A stretch of DNA of 64,000 nucleotides, from NCBI RefSeq assembly GCF_000285575.1, contig NZ_HE611050.1, forward strand, positions 762,473 to 826,472, written 5' to 3'. The position numbers were made by a program, and so were the translations under genes. The notes under the pieces were generated by a model. The model did no database searches. It was not told the origin of the DNA and was given only the letters and a program-made list of their open reading frames with translations. Origin of the DNA: Clostridium senegalense JC122 (GTDB lineage: Bacteria; Bacillota; Clostridia; Clostridiales; Clostridiaceae). Of the stretch, positions 1 to 9,791 are shown in pieces (within the stretch, counting starts at the first letter, position 1; every line of letters starts with the position of its first letter).

Positions 1-540
1 TGGTGTATTAACAGGTATTCCTAAAACTGCATAAACTCCTACAGTTATTAAGACATCATGTACTACTGCAATTATTGCTGCTGCTGCAAAATTAAATTCA
101 AATCTAAACCCAATATATATAAGCATAGCCACATTTGCAACTATAGCAGCTATAAATGCTTTCACTTTTAGTTCTCTACCAATAGTTCCACCTAGATTTT
201 CTTTGTTTAAAATTGCTGAATCATCTAATGAAAATTCTTTTTTCATATCTTCAATTAAATTATCAGTTGTTTCATCTGTAAGTACACCTTCTTGAACTAT
301 TATTTCAAGTTCTTTTCCATTATCTACAACTTTAGTAGCATATTTATTTTTTGCATATTTTTCTAATATTTCATCAGCTTTATTCTTCTCAAATTTATCA
401 TTTAAAGCTATATCTATAATTGTACCACCTGTAAAATCTATACCATAATTTAACCCTCTAAATACTACTGTACCCATTCCTACGATTATCAGTATAAGGG
501 ATATAGTAAACCAAATTTTAGTTTTTTCTATAAATTTCAT
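1..540 (-). CDS. secF: Protein translocase subunit SecF, N-terminal part (runs off window)
   Basis: SecF forms with SecD the accessory complex that helps SecYEG move proteins across the membrane using the proton gradient. The reading frame starts at ATG 540 and is open to base 1, so 180 residues are seen and the C-terminus lies outside the window. An N-terminal membrane segment is followed by the family signature GLNYGIDFTGG (about residues 27-37), the SecF counterpart of the SecD GLDLQGG motif. A periplasmic-type domain follows, then a second hydrophobic stretch near residue 135. It starts one base after the secD stop codon, so the two are translationally coupled and cotranscribed. No defect is visible. 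Confidence 0.95.
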   Translation of the reverse strand, partial: MKFIEKTKIWFTISLILIIVGMGTVVFRGLNYGIDFTGGTIIDIALNDKFEKNKADEILEKYAKNKYATKVVDNGKELEIIVQEGVLTDETTDNLIEDMKKEFSLDDSAILNKENLGGTIGRELKVKAFIAAIVANVAMLIYIGFRFEFNFAAAAIIAVVHDVLITVGVYAVLGIPVNTP

Positions 541-541
541 T

Positions 542-1786
542 TTAATTTACCCCCTTTTTAACGCCAAAGTGGGATGGTTTATTAAGAATACCAATATTCA
601 CTGCCATATTTATTAAGAACTTTGTAACAGTTAAAGCAGTAAATATACTTATTACTATACCAATTACAAGCGTTAACCCAAATCCTTTAACTGAACCAGT
701 TCCTATTATATATAAAGAAACAGCAGCTATTATAGTTGTTATATTCGAGTCTAGTATAGTTGCTAAAGCTTTACTAAATCCAGATTCAACTGATGATTTT
801 ACTGATTTTCCAGTTCTTAATTCTTCTCTTATTCTCTCAAATATAAGTACATTAGCATCAACAGCCATACCTACTGTTAATAAAAATCCTGCAATACCTG
901 AAAGAGTTAATGTTACTTCAAAGATAGCAAAAGCATATAATAACAGACATACATATAATACAATGGCTAATGAACATATAACGCCAGGACGCTTATAGTA
1001 TAAAGACATAAATATCATAACAAAAGCTATGCCAACTACAGCTGCTTTCTTGCTCAATCCTACAGCTTCCATACCAATAGTTGGTCCTACTGTTTTAACA
1101 GAAAGAGTTTCAACAGGTACTGGAAGTGCACCAGATTTAATTATATTAGCTATTCTTGTAGCATCTTCTAAAGATTTCATGCCGGTTATAACTGCTTTTC
1201 CGTCAGTTATCGCTTGATTTACTTGAGGATTAGTTAGAACCTCATCATCCATTGATATTGCAATTTGTTTACCTACATTTTTAGTTGTAGCATCTGCAAA
1301 TTTTTTAGTTCCTTCATCATTAAATTCTAATCCAACTACCGCTTTTCCTTCATTGTCATATTGAGCAACTGCATTTTTTACATCTTTTCCTGAAAGAATT
1401 ATATTTTTTTCAGAGTCTGTAAACTTTAAATCGCCTGTTTTTCCAACAGTATCAAGTACAGATTTTGTGTCAAATTGACCTGGAATTTCAATTCTTATTC
1501 TTTTTTCCCCTTCACGAGTTACTGAAGTTTCACTGACTCCTAATTTATTTACCCTCATAGAAATTAATTCAATAGTTCTATTAATAGTGTCTTTATCTAC
1601 TTTATCAGATTTTATCTCCATAAGTATAGATGAACCACCTTGAAGATCAAGACCTTTATTTATGGACTGTCCAAAAGATTTGAATCTATATCCAAAGGCT
1701 TCTGCACCAAAGTATCCAATATATGCTAGCAAGGCTATAATTACCACAGCGCCAATAAATAAGGACACACTTTTACCTCTCTTCAT
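542..1786 (-). CDS. secD: Protein translocase subunit SecD
   Basis: SecD (414 aa) is the partner of SecF in Sec-dependent protein export. An N-terminal membrane helix (about 8-28) is followed by GLDLQGG (45-51), a large extracytoplasmic domain, and a C-terminal block of about five helices. That block contains the conserved AGFLLTVGMAVDANVLIFER stretch near residues 300-320, typical of the proton-conducting core. At 414 residues it is the short Gram-positive form, lacking the longer P1 domain of enterobacterial SecD. The start is supported by AGGGGAT just upstream. It follows scfB in the same direction after about 90 bases, keeping the Sec genes next to the SCIFF locus. Confidence 0.97.
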   Translation of the reverse strand: MKRGKSVSLFIGAVVIIALLAYIGYFGAEAFGYRFKSFGQSINKGLDLQGGSSILMEIKSDKVDKDTINRTIELISMRVNKLGVSETSVTREGEKRIRIEIPGQFDTKSVLDTVGKTGDLKFTDSEKNIILSGKDVKNAVAQYDNEGKAVVGLEFNDEGTKKFADATTKNVGKQIAISMDDEVLTNPQVNQAITDGKAVITGMKSLEDATRIANIIKSGALPVPVETLSVKTVGPTIGMEAVGLSKKAAVVGIAFVMIFMSLYYKRPGVICSLAIVLYVCLLLYAFAIFEVTLTLSGIAGFLLTVGMAVDANVLIFERIREELRTGKSVKSSVESGFSKALATILDSNITTIIAAVSLYIIGTGSVKGFGLTLVIGIVISIFTALTVTKFLINMAVNIGILNKPSHFGVKKGVN

Positions 1787-1879
1787 GTCTATCCCCTTTC
1801 TTACATTAGTAAATTTATGTTTTTTCCAATGTTATTTATTATATATCTTCCAAAATTCATAGTCAATCACAATTTTGGA

Positions 1880-3253
1880 TTACTTTTCTTCCATTTCCAT
1901 AATTTTAGTCTTTAATGCTATAGCACACTCAACTCTCTTTTTCTGCATTTCACAACCAATTTCATATGGTATATGCATATCACCATTAAAATTGAAGTTA
2001 TTTGCTTGACATCCCCCGCTACAATAAAATCTAGCCCAACATTTTTTACAAGTTGGTTTGTTATATATATGAGCCTCTTTAAATTCTTGAACTATTTCAT
2101 TTTTCTTTATTCCATCATATATATTTCCTATTAAATAATCTTCGTTTCCTACAAATTGATGACAAGGATAAATATCTCCATCTGGAGTTACTGCTATGTA
2201 CTCGTGTCCTGCTCCACATCCAGATATCCTTTTATATACACAAGGACCACCCTGAAGATCTATATTAAAATGATAGAATCTAAATTCTTTTCCTTCTTTA
2301 TGTCTTTTTAACATTTCTTCATATAATTTATCATATTGTTCAAATATTGTTGGTAAATCTTCTTTTCTTAAAGAAAGTTCGTGTTCATCTGGAAGTACAA
2401 CAGGTTCTATAGAAATTTCATCAAAACCTAAATCTGCCATATGTTTTACATCTTCAAAGAAATCTGTATTTTCTCTTGTAAATGTTCCTCTTGCATAGTA
2501 AGATTTAGATTTATCTCTCATATCTACCATAGATTTTATTTTAGGTAAAATGCTCTCATAACAGCCTGAACCATCTACTCTAACTCTTACTTTATCATTG
2601 ACTTCTTTTCTACCATCTATACTTAAAACTAAGTTACCCATGTTTTCATCTAGATACTTCATATTTTCTTCATTTAAAAGTGTTGCATTTGTTGTCATTG
2701 TAAATCTTATATTCTTATTATGAATTTTTTCTTGTTCTTTTGCATAATCTACAATTTCCTTAATTTGTTCAAATGCCATTAATGGTTCTCCACCAAATAA
2801 ATCTACCTCTATATTTTTTCTTGGTCCTGAACTTTGGATTACAAAATCTATTGCTTTTTTGCCTACTTCTGGAGACATCGCTTTTCTACATCCATGATAT
2901 TCACCTTCATCTGCAAAACAATATTTACATCTTAAGTTACAATCATGAATTATGTTTAGACACATTGCTTTAACATATGATTGCGCTTGTCCACTTTTTT
3001 TTGCTATATTTTCATATAAATCTAATGAATATAACATTCCTTCACTTACTAATTCTTTTAATTCGCTATAAACTTCTTCTATACTTTCTACAGAATATTT
3101 ATTTTTAAAATCTTCAACTAATTCTTCTTTACTTCTTAATTTGTTTTCATCTAAAAGATCATAAACTAATTCGTCAACTACGTGAACCGCTCCTGAGTTT
3201 ACATCTATTACATAGTAATCATTATCTTGTTTAAATTTATGAATTAACGCCAT
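1880..3253 (-). CDS. scfB: SCIFF peptide maturase (radical SAM, SPASM domain)
   Basis: This is a radical S-adenosylmethionine enzyme of the family that forms thioether cross-links in the Cys-rich SCIFF peptide. The radical-SAM cluster motif CNLRCKYC is at residues 105-112 of the 457-aa form. Further Cys groups in the C-terminal third (GCGAGHEY, PCHQF, CKKCWARFYCSGGC, GCEM) are the SPASM/twitch ligands for auxiliary Fe-S clusters. The N-terminal 90 residues resemble a peptide-recognition (RRE-like) domain. I chose ATG 3253 because AGGAGG lies six bases upstream; an upstream in-frame start at 3274 has no binding site. Its substrate gene scfA is immediately upstream with a hairpin between them. 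The assignment as SCIFF maturase rests on family knowledge plus the adjacent 45-aa six-Cys peptide. Confidence 0.95.
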   Translation of the reverse strand: MALIHKFKQDNDYYVIDVNSGAVHVVDELVYDLLDENKLRSKEELVEDFKNKYSVESIEEVYSELKELVSEGMLYSLDLYENIAKKSGQAQSYVKAMCLNIIHDCNLRCKYCFADEGEYHGCRKAMSPEVGKKAIDFVIQSSGPRKNIEVDLFGGEPLMAFEQIKEIVDYAKEQEKIHNKNIRFTMTTNATLLNEENMKYLDENMGNLVLSIDGRKEVNDKVRVRVDGSGCYESILPKIKSMVDMRDKSKSYYARGTFTRENTDFFEDVKHMADLGFDEISIEPVVLPDEHELSLRKEDLPTIFEQYDKLYEEMLKRHKEGKEFRFYHFNIDLQGGPCVYKRISGCGAGHEYIAVTPDGDIYPCHQFVGNEDYLIGNIYDGIKKNEIVQEFKEAHIYNKPTCKKCWARFYCSGGCQANNFNFNGDMHIPYEIGCEMQKKRVECAIALKTKIMEMEEK

Positions 3254-3277
3254 TTTATTCCTCCTACTAAACACAAA

Positions 3278-3299
3278 GCAGCAACTATATAGTTACTGC
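3278..3299 (-). promoter_or_regulatory. Hairpin between scfA and scfB (possible attenuator)
   Basis: The two arms 3278-3286 and 3291-3299 pair except for one C-A mismatch, with a four-base ATAT loop. On the minus strand a T-rich stretch follows. It lies between the peptide gene stop and the scfB ribosome binding site. A leaky terminator here would give more peptide message than enzyme message, a common arrangement for RiPP precursors. This is inference from position and shape only. Confidence 0.4.
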
Positions 3300-3315
3300 C
3301 TCTTTTTACTATTAA

Positions 3316-3453
3316 TTAGTTTTCACAAGCTAAGTTAGCTACTGTGCATGAAGTTTTACATGCTGATTGACAAGAGTTTGCACACTCTTTGCATCCTGGC
3401 TTCTTTAAGCTTTCTTTTATGTTTGATTTGTTAACTGTTTTAATGTGTTTCAT
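3316..3453 (-). CDS. scfA: SCIFF ribosomal peptide precursor (six Cys in 45 residues)
   Basis: This 45-codon gene is too short for usual ORF calling. It encodes a Lys-rich leader (starting MKHIKTVNKSNIKESLKK) and a core beginning PGCKECANSC. Cysteines are at 21, 24, 28, 32, 36 and 43, six in forty-five residues, which is the definition of the SCIFF family. The stop is at 3316-3318. GGAGGA six bases upstream of ATG 3453 fixes the start. It sits directly upstream of its radical-SAM maturase, next to secD/secF and yajC, the usual clostridial context. The known family product is a peptide with a Cys-Thr thioether link; the biological role is unknown. Here the residue after C36 is Thr37. Confidence 0.95.
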   Translation of the reverse strand: MKHIKTVNKSNIKESLKKPGCKECANSCQSACKTSCTVANLACEN

Positions 3454-3602
3454 TGTAAATTCCTCCATCCTTTAGGTGTTTTTAATAATATATATATTAT
3501 AATTTCAAAACCTGTTATTGTACAATAGTATATATCAAGTTTTTAAAATTTTTTTCATATTTATTAATTACACCAATGTTATATCTATAATTAATTTTAA
3601 TT

Positions 3603-3971
3603 TTATAGATTCACTGTAATCATTCCTGATAATGCACCTACTAAGGTAGCCATAATCACTCTTGTAATTTCCTTTACTCCAAATGCAAATTCTTTACCAC
3701 ATAATATTGAAACTATAAATAATGCTACAATATAAAATAATCCAACTAAAATTCCCATAAGCCAACCATTACTTCCGGCTTTAATAGTAGCACATATAGT
3801 TCCATATATAATACTTATTAAGGTTAGTATTATATAAAATATAGAATTTACTTTCGGACCCACTGATATGACACTTATAAGCAATGAGTATACTATTAAC
3901 GCAAACATTGTTAATATAAATGCTCTAAGTACACCATGTCCAACACAGGAATACTTTATTTTTTTACCCAT
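3603..3971 (-). CDS. TIGR04086-type small integral membrane protein
   Basis: This 122-aa protein has about four predicted membrane helices (roughly 15-35, 45-62, 70-93 and 100-120) and no catalytic motif that I recognise. Size, hydrophobic pattern and position between yajC and the SCIFF genes match the TIGR04086 family, known only as a clostridial membrane protein neighbouring SCIFF. ATG 3971 is preceded by a run of seven G residues six bases upstream. That G run is the 3' arm of a strong hairpin, so translation may be controlled (see the 3978-4012 entry). The function is unknown. Conserved linkage suggests a role with SCIFF export or membrane stress, but that is inference. Confidence 0.85.
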   Translation of the reverse strand: MGKKIKYSCVGHGVLRAFILTMFALIVYSLLISVISVGPKVNSIFYIILTLISIIYGTICATIKAGSNGWLMGILVGLFYIVALFIVSILCGKEFAFGVKEITRVIMATLVGALSGMITVNL

Positions 3972-3977
3972 TATAAT

Positions 3978-4012
3978 CCCCCCCTATATTGTAATATATT
4001 ACAATTAGGGGG
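3978..4012 (-). promoter_or_regulatory. Long hairpin burying the ribosome binding site of the TIGR04086 gene
   Basis: On the minus strand, CCCCCTA (4012-4006) pairs with TAGGGGG (3986-3980). Inside it, ATTGTAAT and ATTACAAT form a perfect 8-bp inverted repeat with a two-base spacer; one A is bulged. The 3' arm contains the G-run that is the only ribosome binding site for ATG 3971. No T-run follows on the minus strand, so it does not look like a terminator for the yajC operon. On the plus strand CTTTTATT follows, but no gene points that way. Confidence 0.6.
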
Positions 4013-4027
4013 CTTTTATTCATTGTT

Positions 4028-4321
4028 TTATTCTGCTTTAGTGTCTTTTTCCTCTTTTGATTTTATAACATAACTAATTCCGTTTTTAGCTAGTTTTATC
4101 CTTGCTCTATCCGGACCACTCTCTAATATTATAAATTCTTCTTGGATATTAACCACTCTTCCCATGATTCCACCTTTTGTCATTATTTCGTCATTAAGGC
4201 TTAAATCACCTAACATATCCTGATACTTTTTCTTTCTTTTTTTCTCTGGCAAGAAAATCATAACATAAAATAACCCTAACATTAATACTATAGGTACAAT
4301 GTTAAATAAAATAGCTTGCAT
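4028..4321 (-). CDS. yajC: Preprotein translocase subunit YajC
   Basis: YajC is a small single-pass membrane protein associated with SecDF. The 97-aa product has one N-terminal membrane helix (about 5-24), then the basic stretch PEKKRKKKYQDML and a small cytoplasmic domain. That domain carries the family pattern LSLNDEIMTKGGIMGRVV, close to the YajC consensus of a sharp turn followed by Gly-Gly. GGAGGAATAAGG before ATG 4321 supports the start. It lies downstream of tgt after a gap of about 220 bases and upstream of the TIGR04086 gene. No abnormality is seen. Confidence 0.95.
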   Translation of the reverse strand: MQAILFNIVPIVLMLGLFYVMIFLPEKKRKKKYQDMLGDLSLNDEIMTKGGIMGRVVNIQEEFIILESGPDRARIKLAKNGISYVIKSKEEKDTKAE

Positions 4322-4542
4322 CCTTATTCCTCCTTATTTACACGATTACTTATAATCATGTTAAATTTTTTAATTTAATTTTAATTAAATCTCATCTCAT
4401 AATACTTATCGTAAAATGATACATGGAGCATTTTAACATATTTCTTTATAAAAAGTTATATGTTTTTTAAAATTAATGAACTTTTTTAAAATATTTACCT
4501 ATCTTTTATATTATAACCATAATATATAAATAGTAAAACCTA

Positions 4543-5694
<1,152 letters not shown>

Positions 5695-5731
5695 TTATTA
5701 CACATGTTTTTATAATAGTATGTATCAAGAT

Positions 5732-6757
5732 CTAATGTAAAAACATTGCATCTCCAAAACTAAAGAACCTATATCTCTCTTGTACAGCCTCTTTATATGC
5801 ATTCATAACAATATCTCTTGTTGAAAAAGCACTTATTAACATTATAAGCGTTGATTCTGGAAGATGAAAATTAGTTATAAGAGCATCTACTATTTTAAAT
5901 TTATATCCTGGATATATAAAAATACTTGTATATCCTGATTGTTCTTTAACTCTTCCACTTTCATCTGCAATGCTTTCTAAAGTTCTATTGGATGTTGTTC
6001 CTACTGCTATTACTCTTTTACCTTTATCTTTTGCAGCATTTATTGTATCAGCATTTTCTTTATTTAAATAATAATACTCTGAATGCATTTCATGTTCTTC
6101 AACCTTTTCTGTTTTTACTGGTCTAAATGTTCCAAGACCAACATGTAAAGTAACAAATGCTATATTAACACCTTTTTCTTTAAGCTTTTCTAAAAGTTCT
6201 TCTGTAAAATGTAGCCCTGCCGTTGGCGCTGCTGCCGATCCAACTTCCCTAGAATAAACTGTTTGATATCTTTCCTTATCTTCTAATTTTTCTGTTATGT
6301 ATGGTGGTAATGGCATTTCTCCTAAAGCATCTAGTACCTCTTCAAATATTCCTTCATATTCAAATCTAACTTTTCTATTTCCATTTTCAAGTACTTCTAT
6401 TACTTCAGCCTTTAATTTACCTTCCCCAAATTCAAATCTGTTTCCAACTTTAGCTCTTTTTCCTGGCTTTACTAATGTTTCCCAAACATCTTTTTCTAAT
6501 CTTCTTAAAAGAAGGAATTCCATTTTAGCACCAGTTTCTTCTTTATGTCCATATAACCTTGCTGGCATAACCCTTGTATCATTTAAAACTAAGCAATCAC
6601 CTTCATCTAAGAAATCTATAATATCCTTAAATGTTCTATGTTCTAATTCTCCTGTATTTTTATCAACTAGCATAAGTCTTGATTCATCTCTTTTGTCTAA
6701 GGGCACTTGTGCTATTAATTCTTCTGGTAAATCAAAATAAAAATCTTTTACGTTCAC
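5732..6757 (-). CDS. queA: S-adenosylmethionine:tRNA ribosyltransferase-isomerase
   Basis: QueA transfers and isomerises the ribosyl group of AdoMet onto preQ1-tRNA to give epoxyqueuosine. The 341-aa sequence opens with the family start [16 protein letters not shown] and contains [32 protein letters not shown] and [13 protein letters not shown], all characteristic QueA blocks. [15 protein letters not shown] is near the C-terminus. The start is GTG at 6757 with AGGACGGTG upstream; no better ATG exists. It is followed by tgt after about 60 bases. A terminator-like hairpin at 6898-6950 separates it from ruvB, so queA-tgt may have its own promoter. Confidence 0.95.
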   Translation of the reverse strand: MNVKDFYFDLPEELIAQVPLDKRDESRLMLVDKNTGELEHRTFKDIIDFLDEGDCLVLNDTRVMPARLYGHKEETGAKMEFLLLRRLEKDVWETLVKPGKRAKVGNRFEFGEGKLKAEVIEVLENGNRKVRFEYEGIFEEVLDALGEMPLPPYITEKLEDKERYQTVYSREVGSAAAPTAGLHFTEELLEKLKEKGVNIAFVTLHVGLGTFRPVKTEKVEEHEMHSEYYYLNKENADTINAAKDKGKRVIAVGTTSNRTLESIADESGRVKEQSGYTSIFIYPGYKFKIVDALITNFHLPESTLIMLISAFSTRDIVMNAYKEAVQERYRFFSFGDAMFLH

Positions 6758-7077
6758 TGTCTACACCGTCCTAATTTTTAAATTTATTAAAAATAAAAAA
6801 TTCAAATTATATTTATATAGTATAAGATTTTAACATAACCTTTAGATTCTTACTCTTATCATATGCGAAACCTTTATACCATCAAAAAAGTTACATTAAG
6901 TGGCTAGCTCTAGCAATAAACTTTCATATATAACCTTCTTCTAGCCACTTTTTACTCTCATATAGTATTACTATTTTAAATGCCATCTTTAATTCCTATA
7001 TATAACTTTATTTTTGTCTCTAATATAAATTCTCTCAAGGTTATTATTTTACCACTTTATAAGCTATATCTCAAATA
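6758..7077. other. ruvB-queA intergenic region
   Basis: This 320-base AT-rich gap between ruvB and queA contains no open frame of note. Its only clear structure is the inverted repeat listed separately at 6898-6950. A promoter for queA-tgt is expected between that hairpin and base 6757, but no confident -35/-10 pair stands out. Confidence 0.6.
6898..6953 (-). terminator. Probable terminator after ruvB
   Basis: The inverted repeat AAGTGGCTAG (6898-6907) / CTAGCCACTT (6941-6950) is a perfect 10-bp stem with a large 33-base loop. A T-run follows on each strand, though on the minus strand it lies a few bases away. The long loop makes it less certain than the other terminators here. Confidence 0.5.
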
Positions 7078-8079
7078 TTATTTTTCTGGCATTTGAATGC
7101 CTAAATGTCTATAAGCCTTTTCTGAAGCTATCCTTCCACGAGGTGTTCTTATTATAAACCCTTTTTTTATCAAATACGGTTCATATACTTCTTCTAAAGA
7201 CCCTAATTCTTCTCCTATATAATAGGCTAAAGTTTCTATTCCTACTGGCCCACCACCAAAATTGTATATTATTGCTTCTATTATTTTATTATCTATTTGA
7301 TCAAATCCTTCTCTATCAATCTCTAAAAGCTCTGCTGCATTATTTGCTACTTCATAATCAATTATTCCATTTCCTTTTACAATGGAATAGTCTCTTACTC
7401 TTTTTAATAACCTATTTGTAATTCTAGGAGTACCTCTAGACCTTTTTGCAATTTCTAATGCCGCATCTTCTTTGATAGATACATTCATAATCTCTGCTGA
7501 CCTAACAACTATTTCTTTTAATTGATTTTCACTATAATATTCCATAGGACAAAGCACTCCAAATCTATCTCTAAGTGGAGCTGTTAAAAGTCCTACCCTA
7601 GTTGTAGCTCCTATTAAAGTAAATTTAGGTAAATCTAATCTTATAGACTTTGCTGATGCGCCCTTTCCTATAACTATATCTAAAGAATAATCCTCCATTG
7701 CTGGATATAAAATTTCTTCTACAGCTCTATTCAGTCGATGTATCTCATCTATAAACAAAACATCATTATCACATAAGGATGTTAAAATAGATGCTAAATC
7801 TCCAGCCCTTTCTATAGCAGGGCCAGATGTAACTTTTAAATTTCCACCCATTTCTTTTGCAACTATATTAGCAAGCGTAGTTTTTCCTAAACCTGGTGGT
7901 CCATAAAAAAGAGTATGATCTAAAGGTTCACCCCTCATTTTAGCTGCTTTTAGAAATATATCTAATCTTTCTTTAACTTTATTTTGACCTATATATTCTT
8001 TTAATCTTTGCGGCCTTAATGAGTACTCTCCATCGCCATCTTCTTCTATAAAATCAGAAGTAACAATTCTATCCTCCAT
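7078..8079 (-). CDS. ruvB: Holliday junction branch migration helicase RuvB
   Basis: RuvB is the AAA+ hexameric motor that drives branch migration with RuvA. The 333-aa protein has the Walker A motif GPPGLGKTT (about 60-68), Walker B with LFIDEIHR (about 109-116), sensor I near TLIGATTR and an arginine finger in LRDRFG. The C-terminal winged helix ends [16 protein letters not shown]. Length and motifs are complete. The start at 8079 has AAGGAGTGA upstream. It follows ruvA after 57 bases on the same strand, the usual ruvAB order. No LexA-type operator was evident. Confidence 0.97.
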   Translation of the reverse strand: MEDRIVTSDFIEEDGDGEYSLRPQRLKEYIGQNKVKERLDIFLKAAKMRGEPLDHTLFYGPPGLGKTTLANIVAKEMGGNLKVTSGPAIERAGDLASILTSLCDNDVLFIDEIHRLNRAVEEILYPAMEDYSLDIVIGKGASAKSIRLDLPKFTLIGATTRVGLLTAPLRDRFGVLCPMEYYSENQLKEIVVRSAEIMNVSIKEDAALEIAKRSRGTPRITNRLLKRVRDYSIVKGNGIIDYEVANNAAELLEIDREGFDQIDNKIIEAIIYNFGGGPVGIETLAYYIGEELGSLEEVYEPYLIKKGFIIRTPRGRIASEKAYRHLGIQMPEK

Positions 8080-8136
8080 ATAATCACTCCTTTCTTAAAA
8101 TTATATAGTAACTTTATATACTATTTTAAATTCAGA

Positions 8137-8727
8137 TTATTTCATTAAGTATCTTAAACATTTCTTAATCATATCTTCTATATTTGCTTCTTTTCCAACA
8201 GCTTTAACTGCCTTTTCAGCCTCTTTCTCTGAATATCCTAAAGCTAGTAAGGCACCAAAAGCCTCGTTATGAATAACATCCATTTCTATTATAGTCTCAT
8301 CTATTCCAGTTTCCATAACTTCTTGCAAATCTAGCTTATCTTTTAATTCTAAAATGATTCTTTGGGCTATTTTTTTTCCTATTCCAGGAGCTTTTGTAAT
8401 AGTTTTTTCATCACTACTTAATATTGCATACTTAAGATTTGTAACTGTACATATAGATAATAATGATAATGCTGCCTTTGCTCCAACCCCATTTATTGTA
8501 AGTAGCAAATTAAACATTTCAACTTCTTCTTTTGTTAAAAATCCATAAAGTCCTATAAAATCATCCCTTACGATTTGGATAATATTTAATTTTACTTCAT
8601 CATTGGTATTTGGCATCTGGGCCATTGTATTTCCTGATGTAAATATCTTATATCCAATTCCATTGTTTTCTACAACTACATAATCTTTATTTATAGAAAT
8701 GAATTTACCCTTTATATATTCATACAT
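8137..8727 (-). CDS. ruvA: Holliday junction DNA-binding protein RuvA
   Basis: RuvA tetramers bind four-way junctions and load RuvB. The 196-aa protein begins MYEYIKGKFI, an OB-fold start typical of the family. It carries two helix-hairpin-helix motifs, LLTINGVGAKAALSLLS (about 73-89) and APGIGKKIAQRIILELKDKL (about 108-127). The C-terminal domain III (EAFGALLALGYSEKEAEKAV) contacts RuvB. The start at 8727 is preceded by GGAAGGATT. The gene is complete and coupled to ruvB. Confidence 0.97.
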   Translation of the reverse strand: MYEYIKGKFISINKDYVVVENNGIGYKIFTSGNTMAQMPNTNDEVKLNIIQIVRDDFIGLYGFLTKEEVEMFNLLLTINGVGAKAALSLLSICTVTNLKYAILSSDEKTITKAPGIGKKIAQRIILELKDKLDLQEVMETGIDETIIEMDVIHNEAFGALLALGYSEKEAEKAVKAVGKEANIEDMIKKCLRYLMK

Positions 8728-8895
8728 TTTTATAAATCCTTCCTAACATTCTATAATTTTTTACTAATAAATTATAACATTAAATTTATATAGTATTTCA
8801 CTATATTACTTTAACATCAACAGATTTTCAATTCAACCTTAACACTTTTAAATTGCATCAATGTATGATTTTAGTTAGTTTTTATATGTGTATAT

Positions 8896-8929
8896 AAAAA
8901 ATGCATAGTAAAATTACTATGCATTTTAA
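8896..8929 (-). terminator. Terminator after the 206-aa gene
   Basis: A perfect 13-bp stem, 8898-8910 with 8915-8927, encloses an AAAT loop and is flanked by A-run and T-run. It lies about 20 bases past the stop of the gene ending at 8948 and reads as a rho-independent terminator on the minus strand. Confidence 0.8.
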
Positions 8930-8947
8930 ACTTAATTATTTTATATT

Positions 8948-9568
8948 TTATGAACTACATAATGCTTTTGCATATTCTAATGCTGATTCTTTATCATCAA
9001 ATTGATATTCTTTCTTTCCTTCATAAAAACTTTCTATTAAATTGCCTTTATCCTTAAGATTTTCTAATGTTATAGGCCTTTTATCTTCACTTCTTACATT
9101 TGGAACCATATTTTCAACAACTACTAAATTATTATCTTCTTTTTTATTGTATATAACAACTTTATTCTCATTTATTCCTATAAAATATTTTCCACTTTCA
9201 TATGCATATCCTTGAATCTCTTTTATAAAGGTAATTTTATTAGAGGTATGTTTATCTAATTTATATCCATATCCTTTATATATTTCTTCTAATTGTCCCT
9301 CTTTTAAATCTTTAATTTTATCTTTATCCTTTTCTACTAATTTCATCATTTTATCATCATTTATAAAATTATTGCAATTAGAATATTTTATAAGAAACTC
9401 TACCACTGTATTATCTTTTACATTCGCAGAACTAACTTCCTTTGTTAATGTATCTACTTGTTTATTCTTAGCTATATTTATATAAAATGAATATCCACAA
9501 AAAAACAATGCAAAAACTATTATTAATGATGATAAAATTTGAAATTTGTATTCCTTTAATTTGTTCAT
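8948..9568 (-). CDS. Hypothetical membrane-anchored extracytoplasmic protein
   Basis: I do not recognise this 206-aa protein. It has a short basic N-terminus (MNKLKEYK), one hydrophobic segment (about 9-31), and a hydrophilic remainder with many Lys, Glu and Asn, so a signal anchor with an outside domain is likely. The Cys at 24 in the helix is not in a good lipobox. The C-terminal region (EYQFDDKESALEYAKALCSS) could be a small alpha/beta domain. AAAGGAG upstream supports the start, and a terminator at 8896-8929 makes it a single-gene unit. It lies between ruvAB and a divergent sensor kinase; the context gives no functional hint. Confidence 0.7.
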   Translation of the reverse strand: MNKLKEYKFQILSSLIIVFALFFCGYSFYINIAKNKQVDTLTKEVSSANVKDNTVVEFLIKYSNCNNFINDDKMMKLVEKDKDKIKDLKEGQLEEIYKGYGYKLDKHTSNKITFIKEIQGYAYESGKYFIGINENKVVIYNKKEDNNLVVVENMVPNVRSEDKRPITLENLKDKGNLIESFYEGKKEYQFDDKESALEYAKALCSS

Positions 9569-9791
9569 TTTTTAATTCACTCCTTTGTATAAAAGTCTTT
9601 ATTAAGATTTTTATCCATTTTTATACTTTTTATACAATTATGATGAATATTGCTGAATAAATTTAAATTTTAATTTATTTTTCTATATTATTTTTTTATT
9701 TTGTTTATGAAAGTTTAGATATTTCATATTTTGTGATAAAATAAATAGTGCGAATATTTGAATATTTCAAATGATTAAGAAGGGTTTTTAT

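Noticed and set aside
6297..6740. 147-codon open frame on the plus strand inside queA
   Set aside because: It is antisense to a complete queA with all family motifs, has no ribosome binding site and shows low-complexity Ser/Pro content typical of antisense frames in AT-rich genes.
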